This document shows positions 1 to 12,584 of a stretch of DNA of 64,000 nucleotides, in pieces (the first letter of the stretch is position 1; each line of letters begins with the position of its first letter). The translations under genes were made by a program, and so were the position numbers. The DNA is taken from contig NC_044277.2 in NCBI RefSeq assembly GCF_004027225.2, forward strand, positions 85,758,283 through 85,822,282, read 5' to 3'. The DNA comes from Strigops habroptila (lineage: Eukaryota; Chordata; Aves; Psittaciformes; Psittacidae). Under the pieces are notes generated by a model that saw only the letters and a program-made list of their open reading frames with translations, had not been told where the DNA came from and ran no database searches.

Positions 1-143
1 GCATAGGTACTGCCTCTGTTCATTGGCAGCTGGAAGAAGGCATGTATGAGATCTAACAGATTGAGAGAATAGGATTTGGCCTGTAGACCAGGCCTAAGGA
101 TAGCTCAGACTCTGTGCTAACAAGGTAATTACTTTTTGCATAG

Positions 144-257
144 TTTCCCTTGTATTGGTTCAGCATGCCAGCAATCATGAAGGGCTGGATGGACAGAGTC
201 TTGGTCCAAGGATTTGCTCATGAATTTCCAAACTGTTATGATTCCGGTTTGCTCAAG
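144..257 (+). CDS. NQO2: NQO2 coding exon (third from last)
   Basis: The exon has 38 whole codons starting [11 protein letters not shown] and ending YDSGLLK. It is bounded by a 'gcatag' acceptor ending at 143 and a 'gtacgt' donor at 258. It carries the conserved FPLYWF...PAI.KGW segment next to the flavin and active site of the family. Confidence 0.92.
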
Positions 258-2966
258 GTACGTTTTCAAGATTGTTTTATTAAGATCAAGATTTGCACAA
301 TGCTCTTGACTGCACTGGTCTTACTTTTCCATTATATTTGTAGAAAGCTCTCACTTTATGCTCTCCTGAAATAATGCTTTGGTTGAGTAACTTTCTGGCT
401 TGTTAAAACTGTCTGAAAAGGAGTACATTATGGAGAATGCAGTGGTCCCTAAAGATTTAATCGATCTCCTAGGGATTTTTAGTTGGCCTACAAAATAGTC
501 TTCATAATTTTGTAAGTGTATCAGAGTGCACTGGGATGGCCTACAGCTTGCAGGCAGTTTAAATTGACCCATTTCCTAAAATTATATTCTGTCATTCTTC
601 CCGCCACTGTAGGAATGCACCAATCTGTAATAAGTGACATATTAGAATAGGTGATAAGATCCTGTTCTTGGATTAGATGTCAAACGTTGAAATAAAACTA
701 CAAAACTTAATCAGAAACCTGAAACACCCAGTGCATGAGCCTCTGTCGCTGCTATCTCCTTTTAACCTTTTCTTCTCCATAGCTTATAAATTAGGCAAGA
801 TCAGTATCTGTGGATGACAATTCATAAATTTTTTAACTCCCCGTGACACTGGGAATATACCTGGAAAATTTTGTCCCACTGTCTGATGGATCTTATTTGG
901 TAGCAACTGCAGCATCCAGAAACAATCAATATTAATTTCACATTTATGTTTGCTGCATATTAATCTCTGTAATTTCTGATCATCTTAACAATTCCAAACA
1001 TTTCAGGTTGTTTAAATTTCAGAGATGACTGCCTCACTGAGACGATAGCTGCAAGCTGAGTGCAGGCTCAAGGCAGTTCAGATACTGTACTGGAAAAGTG
1101 TTATTTCAATTACGGAAGCTAAAACTGAGAGGAGAGAAGCTGAGCGTAAGCCCGTGACTAATACCATAGTTACAGAAGCAGAAGAAACATGGGGGTTTAG
1201 AACACCTGAGGAATAATTTATTCTCCAGTTATTCCTTGGCAAGTGACAAGCAAGCCCAAGGTTTGAAGGGGTACTGTAGCATTTAATTTCTGCATTCAAT
1301 GCATTCAATTCTTTTTAACCTGCCTCTGTCCAAAGCACTGACACACAGTCCGCTGTCTAATTGTATGCTGTCAATCTTTGCCTCAGAGCTGCCACTACAC
1401 ATAAAGTTTGGGAAAGAAAAGACACCACCTCCTCTAGAAATTTATGCTGCCTAGGTTCCCCTGAATAGCTCTTGAGCTATTCAGCCTAACTGAAGTGCTA
1501 CTTTCTTCATTCTAGAACAAATTAGCCCTGTTTTCTTTCACCACTGGAGGAAGCAAAGAGATGTATGCAAAAGGAAGTATCAATGGTGACATTCGCTACC
1601 TCATGTGGCCCATGCAGGTATAATATATGAATATCTGGTTGTTCTTTGCCTTAATTTTTATTATTACAATTATTTTAATGTTGTATTAGTGTTTATTTTA
1701 TGTGAAATATAATAAGAAATAATTAGGTTGTCAGTTCCAAGCATCTGCAGGTTATAGATCGGGCCCTAAAATCCTGAGACTAGTTTAAAAGTCCACAGAG
1801 TTTTAAAGTTGTTTTGTTCCCCTTCTTCCAGAGTGGAATCTGGAGAAAGCTCACCATGAAAGTTTCTCTGGTGTTACAGGATTTCCTTTCGCCCTAGCAC
1901 GCAGGATTTATTTTCAACATAGCTTCCTGATTCATGTAGGATACGGAGCAGGAGGGGAGTCACACATTATCCTGGCATTAATAATCAGCGTACAAAAGTT
2001 AGCGTGACTGTTCATATTGCTACTCTTTTACCAGAAGTAGCAAGCATGCTTTGAGAAATTTAGGTGGTAAGGCAAATTGTGCTAGCTACTTCTTGATACA
2101 GTACTACGGATGTGCTTGAATTCTTTGGTCTCCTACCCATTGTGGTTTCCAGCTGCTTGCCCTTTTGAGGCTATCTAGCTGCAGAGCTTGCAAGCTGACA
2201 TGACAACATTGAAACATAACTGTAAATTCAGAAATACACAGTGAAAATGGCAAGGCCAGCTGATTTGAAAGACACTGACCTTCATTATGGATCATTTGGC
2301 TAAGCCAGAGGCAAAAGGTTAAAAAACAATGCTTAGAAATAGATGAGAGATACATTGCAGTTCAGGAACAACCTGTGGAGATTCAAGCAGTACAATGAAC
2401 TTTAGGCTGTCTCTGATCCTTGCAAATGTAACAGCATATAGCAGCCAAAGAGAATAGTTCTGTGGGTTTAATAGTACTTAAAAATAAGTTCTACAAAGCA
2501 GAATAAATGAAGTTGATCTTATTTTTCAGTGTATTGTATATCATTCTGCTTAACGCCTAGCTTTCAATAGTGGCTGCCAGGATAGGTAATGAACTCCTGC
2601 AATTTATTTCCCTTCTCCTGATAAATGCACAGGTTTAGAAAATGTGCCTTATATTGGGTCAGAGAAACAGTTTCGGTTTTGAATCTTCCACATTCTTGAA
2701 TTACAAGTGAAAGACTAACTATTTACTGAGTTACTTATATAATACTTAGTTATTAAAGAACTGAGGCATTTCTTTCTTTGCTTTGAGGTCAGCATGGAAT
2801 TATGCACTTCTGTGGTGTCAAAGTCCTTGCACCTCACATCTGCTTTGCTCCAAAGTATGTCTCTGAAGAGAAGAGGAAGGACATGCTGATTGCCTGGGCC
2901 CAGCGTCTGAAGACTCTTTGGAAGGAAGAACCCATAAACTGCTCTCCTGAGTGGTATTTCAAGTAA
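144..2966 (+). CDS. NQO2: NQO2 3' part: ribosyldihydronicotinamide (NRH) quinone reductase, last three coding exons
   Basis: This is the C-terminal part of a flavodoxin-fold quinone reductase of the NQO1/NQO2 family, a cytosolic FAD homodimer that performs two-electron reduction of quinones. Three in-phase exons (144-257, 1516-1617, 2793-2966) give about 129 residues plus a stop; the earlier exons lie left of the window. NQO2 is preferred over NQO1 because the protein ends at EWYFK, without the roughly 40-residue C-terminal extension of NQO1. It also keeps the His, His and Cys pattern of the NQO2 metal site: two His in QHGIMHFCG and the Cys in PINCSPEW. The family motif TTGG is present in the middle exon. 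All three exons are in phase 0 relative to each other. RIPK1 follows downstream on the same strand, which is the expected vertebrate gene order. Confidence 0.93.
1461..1484. repeat. Perfect 11-bp hairpin in the NQO2 intron
   Basis: 'ctgaatagctc', a 2-base loop 'tt', then 'gagctattcag'. The hairpin ends 31 bases before the NQO2 exon at 1516, where it could overlap the branch point region. Confidence 0.9.
1516..1617 (+). CDS. NQO2: NQO2 coding exon (second from last)
   Basis: The exon has 34 codons, starting [12 protein letters not shown] and ending RYLMWPMQ. The acceptor is 'cattctag' and the donor 'gtataa'. The TTGG motif is in the FAD-binding region. A perfect 11-bp hairpin sits just upstream of the acceptor (1461-1484). 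Confidence 0.92.
2793..2966 (+). CDS. NQO2: NQO2 last coding exon with stop codon
   Basis: The exon has 57 codons plus TAA at 2964-2966, starting [14 protein letters not shown] and ending PEWYFK. The acceptor is 'gaggtcag'. The two His of the first segment and the Cys near the end match the metal ligands known in human NQO2. The stop position gives the short NQO2-type C terminus. Confidence 0.93.
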   Translation, partial: HGIMHFCGVKVLAPHICFAPKYVSEEKRKDMLIAWAQRLKTLWKEEPINCSPEWYFK

Positions 2967-3292
2967 TGTTCAGGTCCAAGACTACAGAGACATTTTCTTA
3001 TCTCCATTCTTTTTGGTACTTTATCTCAATATCTGAATGCTAATCTCCTAATCCAAATGTATTATAAGTATCTATCTTGAGTACTAGAGCTAACGGCTTA
3101 ACTGACAATATAGCATTTATTTTCACTGATTCCTGAGGGATTCTCTTCAATGAAGGGTGAAAAACTCTTTGTGAGGAATTGTCCTTGCTCATATAAAGTG
3201 TGACATCCTGCCTACAAGTGGTTGATGACACAAGCGGTATTTAATTGCAGATTCTACTGTTGCTTTTTACAAAACAGTACCTTACAGTTTTA

Positions 3293-3298
3293 AATAAA
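3293..3298 (+). promoter_or_regulatory. Candidate NQO2 poly(A) signal AATAAA
   Basis: This is the first canonical AATAAA after the NQO2 stop codon, about 330 bp downstream. Its use is inferred from position only. Confidence 0.55.
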
Positions 3299-3300
3299 CT

Positions 3301-6300
3301 GGTTTTGTACCAGCTGCCACTTCTTCTTATTTGCCAGGGAATATGATGCCCATACTCAACCTTGTTATGGTGAATCCTGTTCTTTTAAAGGAGGGCTCTA
3401 CACTTGTGCCTTTGAGTTACGAAGAAGATCATGAGTAATGCAAAAGGACATACAGTTGCACAATGACATAGCTGGTAAAGCCTCGTGGACAGTCATAGGC
3501 TTTTCCACATATTTACAAAGCAATATTAAAGCTATGACAGATACAGAAAAGGAGAAAAACAAATACAAATCTCGTATAGCAGAGTGTGCATGTATTGCCT
3601 TTCTGTGTAGAATGTAGCTCCCATTTGTAAAGTATGTAGTTTTCTAAAATCAAAGGGATTTCTCTGTTTTTCTTACTCTAAGTAAAGACAAAAGGAAATT
3701 CTGTCTGTTCCCTGCCCTTTCACACCAGGCAGTATTGCTGTTTGGGTCTGGAGGGCTGCGTGCATCCCCTCCATCGTTAGATGGGCCTCCTCAGAGATCT
3801 CCAGCACTGGTAGTCAGCAAGGCAGAACACCTACCCAAAAACCTGCAGGAGCACTGTCTGTCTATGAGCCAGGATCTAGCAGGACAAAATGACTGTCTGG
3901 CTCTTAACATCTATGACTTTTACCTTAAACTTTAGTAGAATTATTTTTGTCCTTGAGAGCTGTTAACCCTTTTTGTGCATATGGCAAAGGGTGGGTTTCT
4001 CACTTAGTGATACAATTTCTTACTTTGGTCAGCTTACCCAACAGCTGGCTTTGCAATTTGATACTAAAAGAGTATGGCCTGAATAAGAAATAATCTTCTG
4101 AGTCACTGTCAAATGGCACGTTGGCCTCTGCATGAGAGCACGCATCTGCCGTACATTATTTGTAGCAGCCTTGTCACACCGCACCCTTATGTTTCTTTAA
4201 GGGCTGTCTGGATAGTAAGTAAACATGCCCAGATTCGGGAGCGGCAGTGTAAGCTGATACACCAGACTGGGAATTGCTATCACAGGGAAAGAGTCACATG
4301 TTCCTGTTTGTCACCTTATGAAGTGAAGAGCCACCTCTGACAGGACAGGCCCTGCAACTGGTGCTGCCCTAAACTGTTGCGGATGTCTGTCCAGATTACA
4401 CAAGCAAGAAATTTGCTTTGTCTCATTAACTCTCTTACAGGAAAAAGAAAGCGAAAGGGAATAACATGGAAAATGTTATACATGTAAGTTGTGGCGAAAG
4501 CAGATTCTTGCCTATAAGACTTAAGGAAAACAACTTTAAGTTACCTGAAGAGAGATCGAAGAACAAATGGAAATAATAAAATTTTACAGGAGAGGAATCA
4601 TCCTTATGTTCGCTGTGTTCTGTTACCAATTTATTCAAGAAAGAAGGAAATGGACATGAAAGCAGAAGTTGCAACTGTCAAACCAAATGTTACTGTATTG
4701 GATCAATCACAGAGCTTAGTGGGTTTAACTGCTAGATGAAGAGTCTCAGATTAACTATATGATGAAGGTACACTTCTCGACACTATTTGGCAGATGCCTA
4801 CCAGGTCTCACACACATGGTAGTATTAAATACGTGTATTAGACTCATATTTGTAACATAAGCATACAATCATGCCTGTGCTAGGTCAGAACAAGGATCCT
4901 CCAACCCTGAAGTTTTTTCTCCACAGTGGTTATAGGCCAGGAAGAGCAAGTCCTTCCCCTGAACACTGTCCTTGGCTCCAACTACATTTAGTTTGGGGGA
5001 TTTTCTGAGCCATGTATGTGTTCTTTATATTTAAAGAATATAACGAAAACCAGCTTAAACAACGACACCAAGCCAAATAGATCTCTGCTCTGAATTTTGT
5101 TCAGTCTTCCCTTGAATTCATGCCAGCTTGAAGCAGGCAAAGTTCAGCAGGTCTGCTTTTTCTTTGCATGAAGCATTGGAGTGCAGAGGGATCCCGGGAA
5201 GGATAAAGCACCTGGTTCCTAGCAGCTTTGTTTGATTCTTCCCAACAGCTACATGTTGCACACCTTTTCTTTTTTTTTTCCCCTTCATTAGAATTCTATG
5301 TATTTGCAGTTTTTCTGTCAGTTTTAATAGGATGGCTGAGATTTTTAGTACAAAATAAGTGAAAGTTTGGTCGAGACTAGTGAAAGTTTCAGTTAAAGTA
5401 AAAACTGAAGCAATGGGCTTATTTTATTTTCATTAATACTAAAATTGAAAACTTCTGCTCACATAAAGGCATTATTGTGAAAAGCATTAAAATTGTACTG
5501 GCCTTATCGTCCAATTCAGGATAAGCTTCCCAATCACAATTAAGAGATTTCTCCATAAATCCAGATTGTATTTTTGGATCAATTTATTTTCCCTATTCAT
5601 TTTGAGAAGGAATGTCATAACTGGTAACACTGACCTTTAAGCACCAACAGATAAATGCTAATTTCTGTCCTTCTTTTGGCTAGTGGTTTATGGCAAATCA
5701 TCACCAAATGACACTGAAACCTTTTTAACTACGCAGTTCTTATCAGTTTAGACATCTTCCTGCCTTCAACCACATGCACAATTTAAAGCTCAAAAGCTTT
5801 GAAAAACCAAACCAACATCACCAAAAAAAAAAAAACAAAAAAAAAACCCCTCAGAAGTAGAATGTTCTCAAAAGATTTCTGTAATGCTTGGGATTACAAA
5901 AGAAGACCAAATCTGCATGATCGGCCCAGCAGAGATACCACATCTGGGTTTGCTTTTGCTTTATTTAGTTGACAAACATCCCAGATTCTCTGGACTGCAG
6001 GTTTAACAGCACCCTCCTTCTGATACCTCATGATGTGGATGGACATGAAATGTCTGTATTCAAACTAAGATGAGCTCAGTTTGGCAATTCAGGATAGCCA
6101 TCCTGAGTCTCCTCATTACAATAGGTGTGATCAGCCCTTACATCTGGAGCTGTTAGAGCATTAAACTCCTGTTCTGGCTCATTAACAGCTGATCCAGAAT
6201 CGGTGGAAAATGGGGATGCACTGGGCACAAACCAGTTCTATGCCAACATAACTTTTCAGAGTGGAAAAGATTGCACTCAGCATTTTTTTCTAAGATTTTT

Positions 6301-7680
6301 CCTAGAAAGAAGCTGTTTGTTCAGTTTGTCCAACGAGGTGCAGAAAATTGTCTCGAGACTCAGAAAGAAAACTTCGGCTTGAAAGCGATCGCCAAGGCTG
6401 CTCTGCCTCTCCAAAACTGCAGCTGCCCGCATACTACTGTTGCTCCTCTGTCTTTCCAAAGACACACCCATCAGAAAGCTGAAAGTTGGAAGCCACAAGT
6501 GAACATGGGGGCCAGCAGAAGCCACAAATCTGTGGTACGAAGACTTTGTCTTCCTGTGGAAGGACAGATCAGGGTACATACATGATTTAGAAATTCAAAT
6601 ACTTGCTGACCATCACAGGGAGAAATAAAGGATGAGTTCTGTACTTGGAGAGGGCCAGAGCCCCAGGATATGCTGTCATTACACAACAGTGAACCCATGT
6701 AAATCTCAAAGGCCTCATAGTGTTGAACGGGGTGCCTTTGCTTGCTAATGTTTTGTTTGTATGTGGCAGGAATAGGACAGGTGCAAACATAGCCTCAGAC
6801 ATCCTCCACAGTTGAGGAACCCTATCCATGAAATCCACCTTGGATTAAATCTAATTCAGCACTGACTCAGCTCCAGAGCTGGGAACCTCCTGTGTGAGGA
6901 AACACTCCTCCCTGCTGGGCGCAGATAGATCTGCTGCTTCCAGATCTACGACAGTCTGAGGTATCAGTTTACACTAGAAACTAGGACCACCTTCCTGGAC
7001 CACTTTTCCTTTCATCACTCTCAGACATGTCCTCCAGCTTTAGAAAGGCTCTCTCCCTTAAATACAATTTGTGGACTGCTGTTGCACTCCCACACGGATC
7101 TGCTGACACAGCTGTTCTGGTAGTGCCTGGTAGTACTGAGCCATGAACTCCACAGCATCTGCAAAGCACAGTGGGAAACGCCAGAATTTTCCAGAATGGG
7201 AAAGGTCATGGCAAAGAGGGTGGGCACTCATCATCATTATTCCACTGGAGGAAAAGCAAAGAGATCAGTCTTATGTAAAGAAGCTGTATGAGCCCTTATT
7301 TCTATATTAGAACAGTTTTCCTAAATAAAATAATAAAATATTAGTTAGTTATGGAATATTCTTTGCTGTTAAGGCAATGGCAAAGTGCATAAAATCTGTC
7401 AGAGATGCCCTAGACACACCTGACCTCTGCAGCACGGGCTAGATGGTGTACAGTGGTCCCTTTAGATTAGATGTTTCTGCAGCTGTCCCCAGGACTCTTA
7501 TCTGCCACAGTTTTTCTGCGACAAAGAGAAACTCCTGCCTCCACCCTTCCTGAACAAAAAGCTGCCTCTTGGGCACCAATAAGGCAGCAAAGAAACGCAT
7601 TTCCACTACGCACCAAACTCAGTCCCGGTAACGCGGCCAGGCTGGCATCATTAATAATCTTGCATTACACCCTGGCGGAG
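3301..7680. other. Intergenic region between NQO2 and RIPK1
   Basis: I see no supportable gene here. It is AT-rich unique-looking sequence with an A-rich tract near 5821-5850. Short open frames around 3735-3935, 4113-4340 and 6271-6585 have no recognisable protein motif or splice context. The last of these is open on both strands, which argues for chance. Confidence 0.6.
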
Positions 7681-8560
7681 TGCTGCGCACGAGGAGCCGA
7701 CTCCCCATAGGCGCCGGCGGCTCCTTAGCTAGCGGGGGGGGGGGGGGGGGGCAGCAGAAAGAGGGAGGCGCCTGGGCACGTCCGCTTGGCACGCCCGGCC
7801 ATTCCCCCCGGTGACGGGACCGCTCCAGATCGCCCATCTGTTTGCAGCCGCAGCACTTCCGCCGCGCCTTGGAGCCTTCTGAACTCCTCTCTAACAGCAT
7901 CGCTGCCTGGAGGCGGGCCGATCGCGGTTTGCTCCGCCCGAGCGGGGAGACGCGCAAGGGTTTAAAGCGCGCACCGCAAGGCCCCGCGCAGTGAGGCGGC
8001 AGGACGGACGAGCGTGGTCTACAGGTACTGTAAGGCGCCGCGGGCCGGGGGTGCGGGTGGTGGAGGGGGCACTTGGGCACCGAAAGCTCCGCCCCACCCT
8101 CGTGTCGCAAACGCGCCACCGCTGCGGGTCCGGGTCCCGGGGGGAGCTGCCGGGCCCAGGGACGCGGTGGCCCGGCAGGGTTGCGGCGCATCCCGCTTAC
8201 CGGCGGCGGGGAGGTCGCCCGGCCACGGGGAAGCCCCCGGGGCGCAGTGACGGGAAGCGGCCCGGCGAGGGAGCGGTGCGCGCGAGAGGAGGCGGCCCAG
8301 CGGAAGGAAGCCGCCGGGAGGAGGAGAATGGTGACAGGTCGCTTTCGCCCGCGGGGAACTAGAACGGAGAAGGCCCGTTCTGGGTTGGGCTTGCCCGCGC
8401 CCGCGCTTCCAGCCGTGGCGGGCGGGTGTGTTTGGCACTGCAGGGACCGGGCGGGCGGGGAAAGGGAGTGGGAGGGAAGGTGCAGTGCCGCCCGCCTTCT
8501 GCCTGAAGCAGAGCCTCTCTCGTGTTTCCGCGTTTGCCTTGGCCTCTCCTCGCCTTCCCA
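7680..8560 (+). promoter_or_regulatory. RIPK1: CpG island, probable RIPK1 promoter and non-coding first exon
   Basis: This stretch is strongly GC- and CpG-rich compared with its AT-rich flanks and lies about 4 kb upstream of the first RIPK1 coding exon. A plausible non-coding first exon ends at 8025 ('ggtctacag', then the donor-like 'gtactg' at 8026). It includes an 18-base G run (7734-7751). Promoter role and direction are inferred from position; no TATA box was identified. Long open frames on both strands here are a product of base composition. Confidence 0.65.
7734..7751. repeat. Poly-G run of 18 bases
   Basis: An uninterrupted G18 run lies at the left edge of the CpG island. Long G runs are often mis-counted in assemblies, so the exact length is uncertain. 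Confidence 0.9.
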
Positions 8561-11500
8561 CGGGATCCGTTCTGTGGCCTGCTGCTGATCTGACATCGGT
8601 GCCCCCCCCCTTTTTTTTTCTCCTGTTTCCAAAAGTAGGGGAGGAAAAAAAAACCAAACTCACACCCCTCAGTGAAAAGATGCAGCAGGTGAAAAACCTG
8701 AGCGGAAGGGAAAGGTTTAGGTGGAGCCGGTGAGAGTTACAGCAACAGAGTTGAGATGTACTAAAGCTTTTGAAACATCTTCCCTGCATGCAGTATTTTT
8801 GTCCTTACCCTTCTATTTAGTTCCCGTTACCCTTACCGGCCATACCAGCTTTGGTTCCTGTTTGTTATTCCCTTCGGTTCCTGACTGATAACTAAGTGGC
8901 CTCGAGTTCTGGTGCTTGAAAACTTGTTCACTTTCTCCAGTTATACCTTGTAACACCTCTCAAAGACTTCTGTGATGTGTCATTAGATCAAAAGGGCTGC
9001 AATTACTGTGTGATCTTTTTTTGTGTGATCGTGCTAACGTGCTCAGCAATCCTCCTTAACCGTGTGGCCAAGACAAGATCTGCAGCAGATCAGTAACAAA
9101 TCGTTACAACACAGCAAACTGCTTATGAATGGTGATCGGGTGCAGTGCGACCTAATGAGCAGGTCATGATTCTGGAGAGTTTATGCGCCCCTTGGGGGTT
9201 AGAGGAAAGAACACAACCGCAGTGTTAAAAAGAAAAATACCACAAACCCACTTAATACGTTTTTATCCCTCTCTACAGAAAATCCAAACATGCTAATGGG
9301 CAAAATTCCATCTCTTCTAGCAGCCATATTCTCATAACACGTGTTGGCACTTGTTAAATATGAACTCACACTAATACAGATATTCTGAACACTATATTAA
9401 AAAATGGTTTATAACCAATCAAGTGTACAGATTAGAGCAACATCATGGAACACAAAGCCCTAGAAATACGGTTAGGTTAAACCAAAATTTCTTTACCACA
9501 AGAACCATTCCGTATTTTTGGTTCTCTTAACAACAGATATGTAACGTCTGCACAGGTGTATGCTAAGTACTTGAGAGTACATTTGAATTACCATATATCT
9601 CAATAAAAAGCAGTAAGCGTAGAATGAACATGAGCCTTTGAGCTTCCCTCCTCGATTTATCGCCTGACAATTTTAGGCAACGTCAGCCAACACCTTATCC
9701 TAAGTAGATTACCAAAATAAGTAGTCTTTTCTTGAAAACCTGGCTAGAGACTGCTATTCTGTGATACCCACCAACAAAAAACTTTGGGTTTGAAATAAGT
9801 CTTCAGATCAAAGAGTACTACTCTACCTCACTAGCTCACTACTCAATGACGAAAAGAGAAGTGGCATCCTAATAGTAGAGCATGGCCAAGGAAGAGGGTT
9901 CTATCCCACCTTATGGGAAAATTCCCTCTGTTGAATATTATCCAGCTCATTTCGGCAGGTATCTTTTGATTTCAGAAGTTATTGCTGCTTCTGAATTTCC
10001 AAGCCTTCTGATTACAGTGATTACATGCTGCTTGGTAGGAGCAAGTATTAGCAATATAAATAGGAACAAAGTCCTATATTGCAGTTTGAGGGATGGCTGG
10101 GTTTTGTCATGTTATGTGGTATTGAATGGCAAGCCCAGGCTATCAATAGTTTTAATGCAACTTTAGAGATTCAGCATTCAAAAAACACACATTTAATTTG
10201 CATTCACAACAAAAGCATGTGCAATTCTTACTACCTAGATGCATAATTACTGTTAGCCTATGAAAAACCATCTGTGAAAAACCACAGATATGTGACTTTG
10301 AACCAATTATTGAAAGGGAGACACCAAACAAAGAAGCAAGATGTTAGTTGATGCTACTTTAAAGCCTCACAACTGAGTTCAGGCCTTTGTACCTCTGGCA
10401 CCCACCCCATCTGTGCAACAGTCAGTAGCACCACCCCAAGAAAGCCAAGCAAGCTAGAGAACCATCAGCAGAAACTTCCAGAGAGACAAGAAGTTCACCA
10501 AGAGCAGCAGTACATGTTCTTGGCACTACCATGAGTCATTATGCTGCACGGCTGTAAAGGAACTTAAAAAAAAAAAACAACAACCCAACACACAAAAAAA
10601 ACCTAATAAAACAAAAAAACCCCAACCAAACCCACAAGCAAAACAAAAAGTCTTCTCTCCCCTAACAACTCTTGGGCTTACCTTCTTACTAAACGAATGC
10701 AGCCATATCCTTGCTCCTGTGCTCATAATGCAGGCTAGCACCCCAGCAAACCAAAATCTGCCTTCTTTCAAAACCAGGAAAGCCAAAGAAAACTCTGCAG
10801 AGAGCACACTGTCCTAGATGTAAAGAGCATGTTCCCTATCTATGCAACGACAGCTCACAGGGTATATATACACTTGGAAGAGGAAGCTCTTGCTTTCTCT
10901 CTTCTACAGACACAAACTTTTTTGGTTTTTTTTAATTAAATTTACCCTTTCCTATTTTGGCTTGTCAGTATTGAACTGACCAGACAATTCCCAAATCTGC
11001 CCATAAACATCTCTCTTCCTGCAGACACCTACCTTCTACAAACACTTTCTCTGCCTCCTCAGTTCCCAGACGCCAGAAAGAGGCTGTGGTAATCAGGCTG
11101 TAGCTGATGCTGATAACAACATTAAGCAACCTTTTCAGTTAGAGACTTGATGATGCAGGTGCACAGTAGTTCACAGGAATTAGCAGTCATGTGTGGTTTG
11201 AAAAAGTTTGGAATCCCTTTGCCACACTATTTACAGCTCTTAATTACCAGAGTAAGCCAATCCACTGTTGCTGGTAGTGGCACTTTGAAATCGCGCCTTT
11301 CTCCCAGCTCTGTGTATCTGTGTCATAGTCATCCAAGAGGAATGGAAACTGGACAGCCCTGCTAGTCTCTTGGATTTTGACTTTTCTGAGGGAACTCCTT
11401 ATCTGATGTAAGGTGCTCAAGGTAAAAGTTCAGCGGGGAAAAAAAAAAACAGAGCTTGTGGTTTACACCTGTGCTAGCAAGGCAGCTTGTTGGTATGTGC

Positions 11501-12373
11501 TAAAGGTACCGGCTGTCTAGCCTTCTTTTAAGGTTTTTCCTTCTGAGAGACGCATTAGGCAAGGGAGCACCACAGCTTTGTCAAAGGCTTAAAATTATTC
11601 TGGCATCCACTGGGCTTTACTTGTCTGTCCATTTCATAGGCTCCCACAAGCTCTCTTTCTCTCTTGGTGCACTTAGGAGTTAATACGAGCCTTTACAACT
11701 TCTTTGTTCCTCTTCTTTTTGAAACATAGGGGAGAAGTTGCCTTATATCCCACCACAGTCCTTCCTAGTGCTTGTCTCCTTAGATTTAGACAGCTGTGAA
11801 AGTAAGTTTCCCATAGATGCTGTGTTCCTTGTTTCACCTTCAAGAGAAACCTTTTGTTTCTTTGTTTTAAGCTTCAAGCAAACCCTTAGAGCTGGGTTCG
11901 AAAAGATGTGTAAATAGTAGCTTAGAGTTATATTGGGCACCTGACACGCTCATGTTCAGGCAATTTAGAAAATGAGATACCTATCAGAATCATGAGGCAT
12001 TTCCTGCCTTTGGGACAATAGTCCTTGATTTTTCTGGGTTTCAGTTTTTGCAACTGTGACGTGTAGTGACACTACTGATTTACTATGTATTATATGGATA
12101 AAACCTATTTATTAACAGCACTTTGAGATCATCAGGTAAAGAAATGGTTTCAGATTGATTTAATATAACTGTAATAGTGTGACAGGATAAATCTTTGCGA
12201 TCCTAAGGTCCGATCCTGTGAGAGCCGCAGCATCTTTGATTTCAAACTGAGGCCCTTTGTTCATAAGGGTCACCAGAGTATATATTTGTGTCCCGCTCCT
12301 TACACAGGCACTTCTTTAGTGGAACAGCTAAATGCTTGATAATGGCACTTCTTTTTCATCCTTTATACTACAG

Positions 12374-12432
12374 GTCCAGAAGCGCTAAGTACTTGATTCT
12401 GTTTTAATAGCTAAGCCACAAAGACTGCAAAA
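12374..12432 (+). other. RIPK1: RIPK1 5' UTR part of the first coding exon
   Basis: The acceptor 'actacag' ends at 12373. The 59 bases before the ATG contain no upstream ATG, and the context is favourable (A at -3). Confidence 0.75.
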
Positions 12433-12584
12433 ATGTCTCTGGAAGATATCCATATGAACACCCAGGATTTGCTTGAAAAAAGAAAATTAGATGCTGGAGG
12501 ATTTGGAACAATTTCTTTATGCCATCACAAGAAACATGGAGATGTAGTATTAAAAAAAGTGTATACAGGACCCCAGCGTACCGA
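12433..12584 (+). CDS. RIPK1: RIPK1 coding exon 1 (residues 1-50 and part of 51)
   Basis: Encodes [18 protein letters not shown], then the glycine loop (LDAGGFGTI) and the ATP-anchoring lysine in VVLKKVY (Lys41). The donor is 'gtaagt'. The residue before the GG of the loop is Ala (GCT), where human RIPK1 has Ser25. Confidence 0.95.

Noticed and set aside
6271..6585. 104-codon plus-strand and 100-codon minus-strand frames on the same stretch
   Set aside because: Both strands are open over the same bases, with no known motif, promoter or splice context. Chance is the simplest reading.
7619..8632. 337-codon minus-strand frame and several overlapping plus-strand frames
   Set aside because: They sit in a CpG island where stop codons are rare. 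They are Pro/Arg/Gly-rich in all frames with no domain and no splice or family support.
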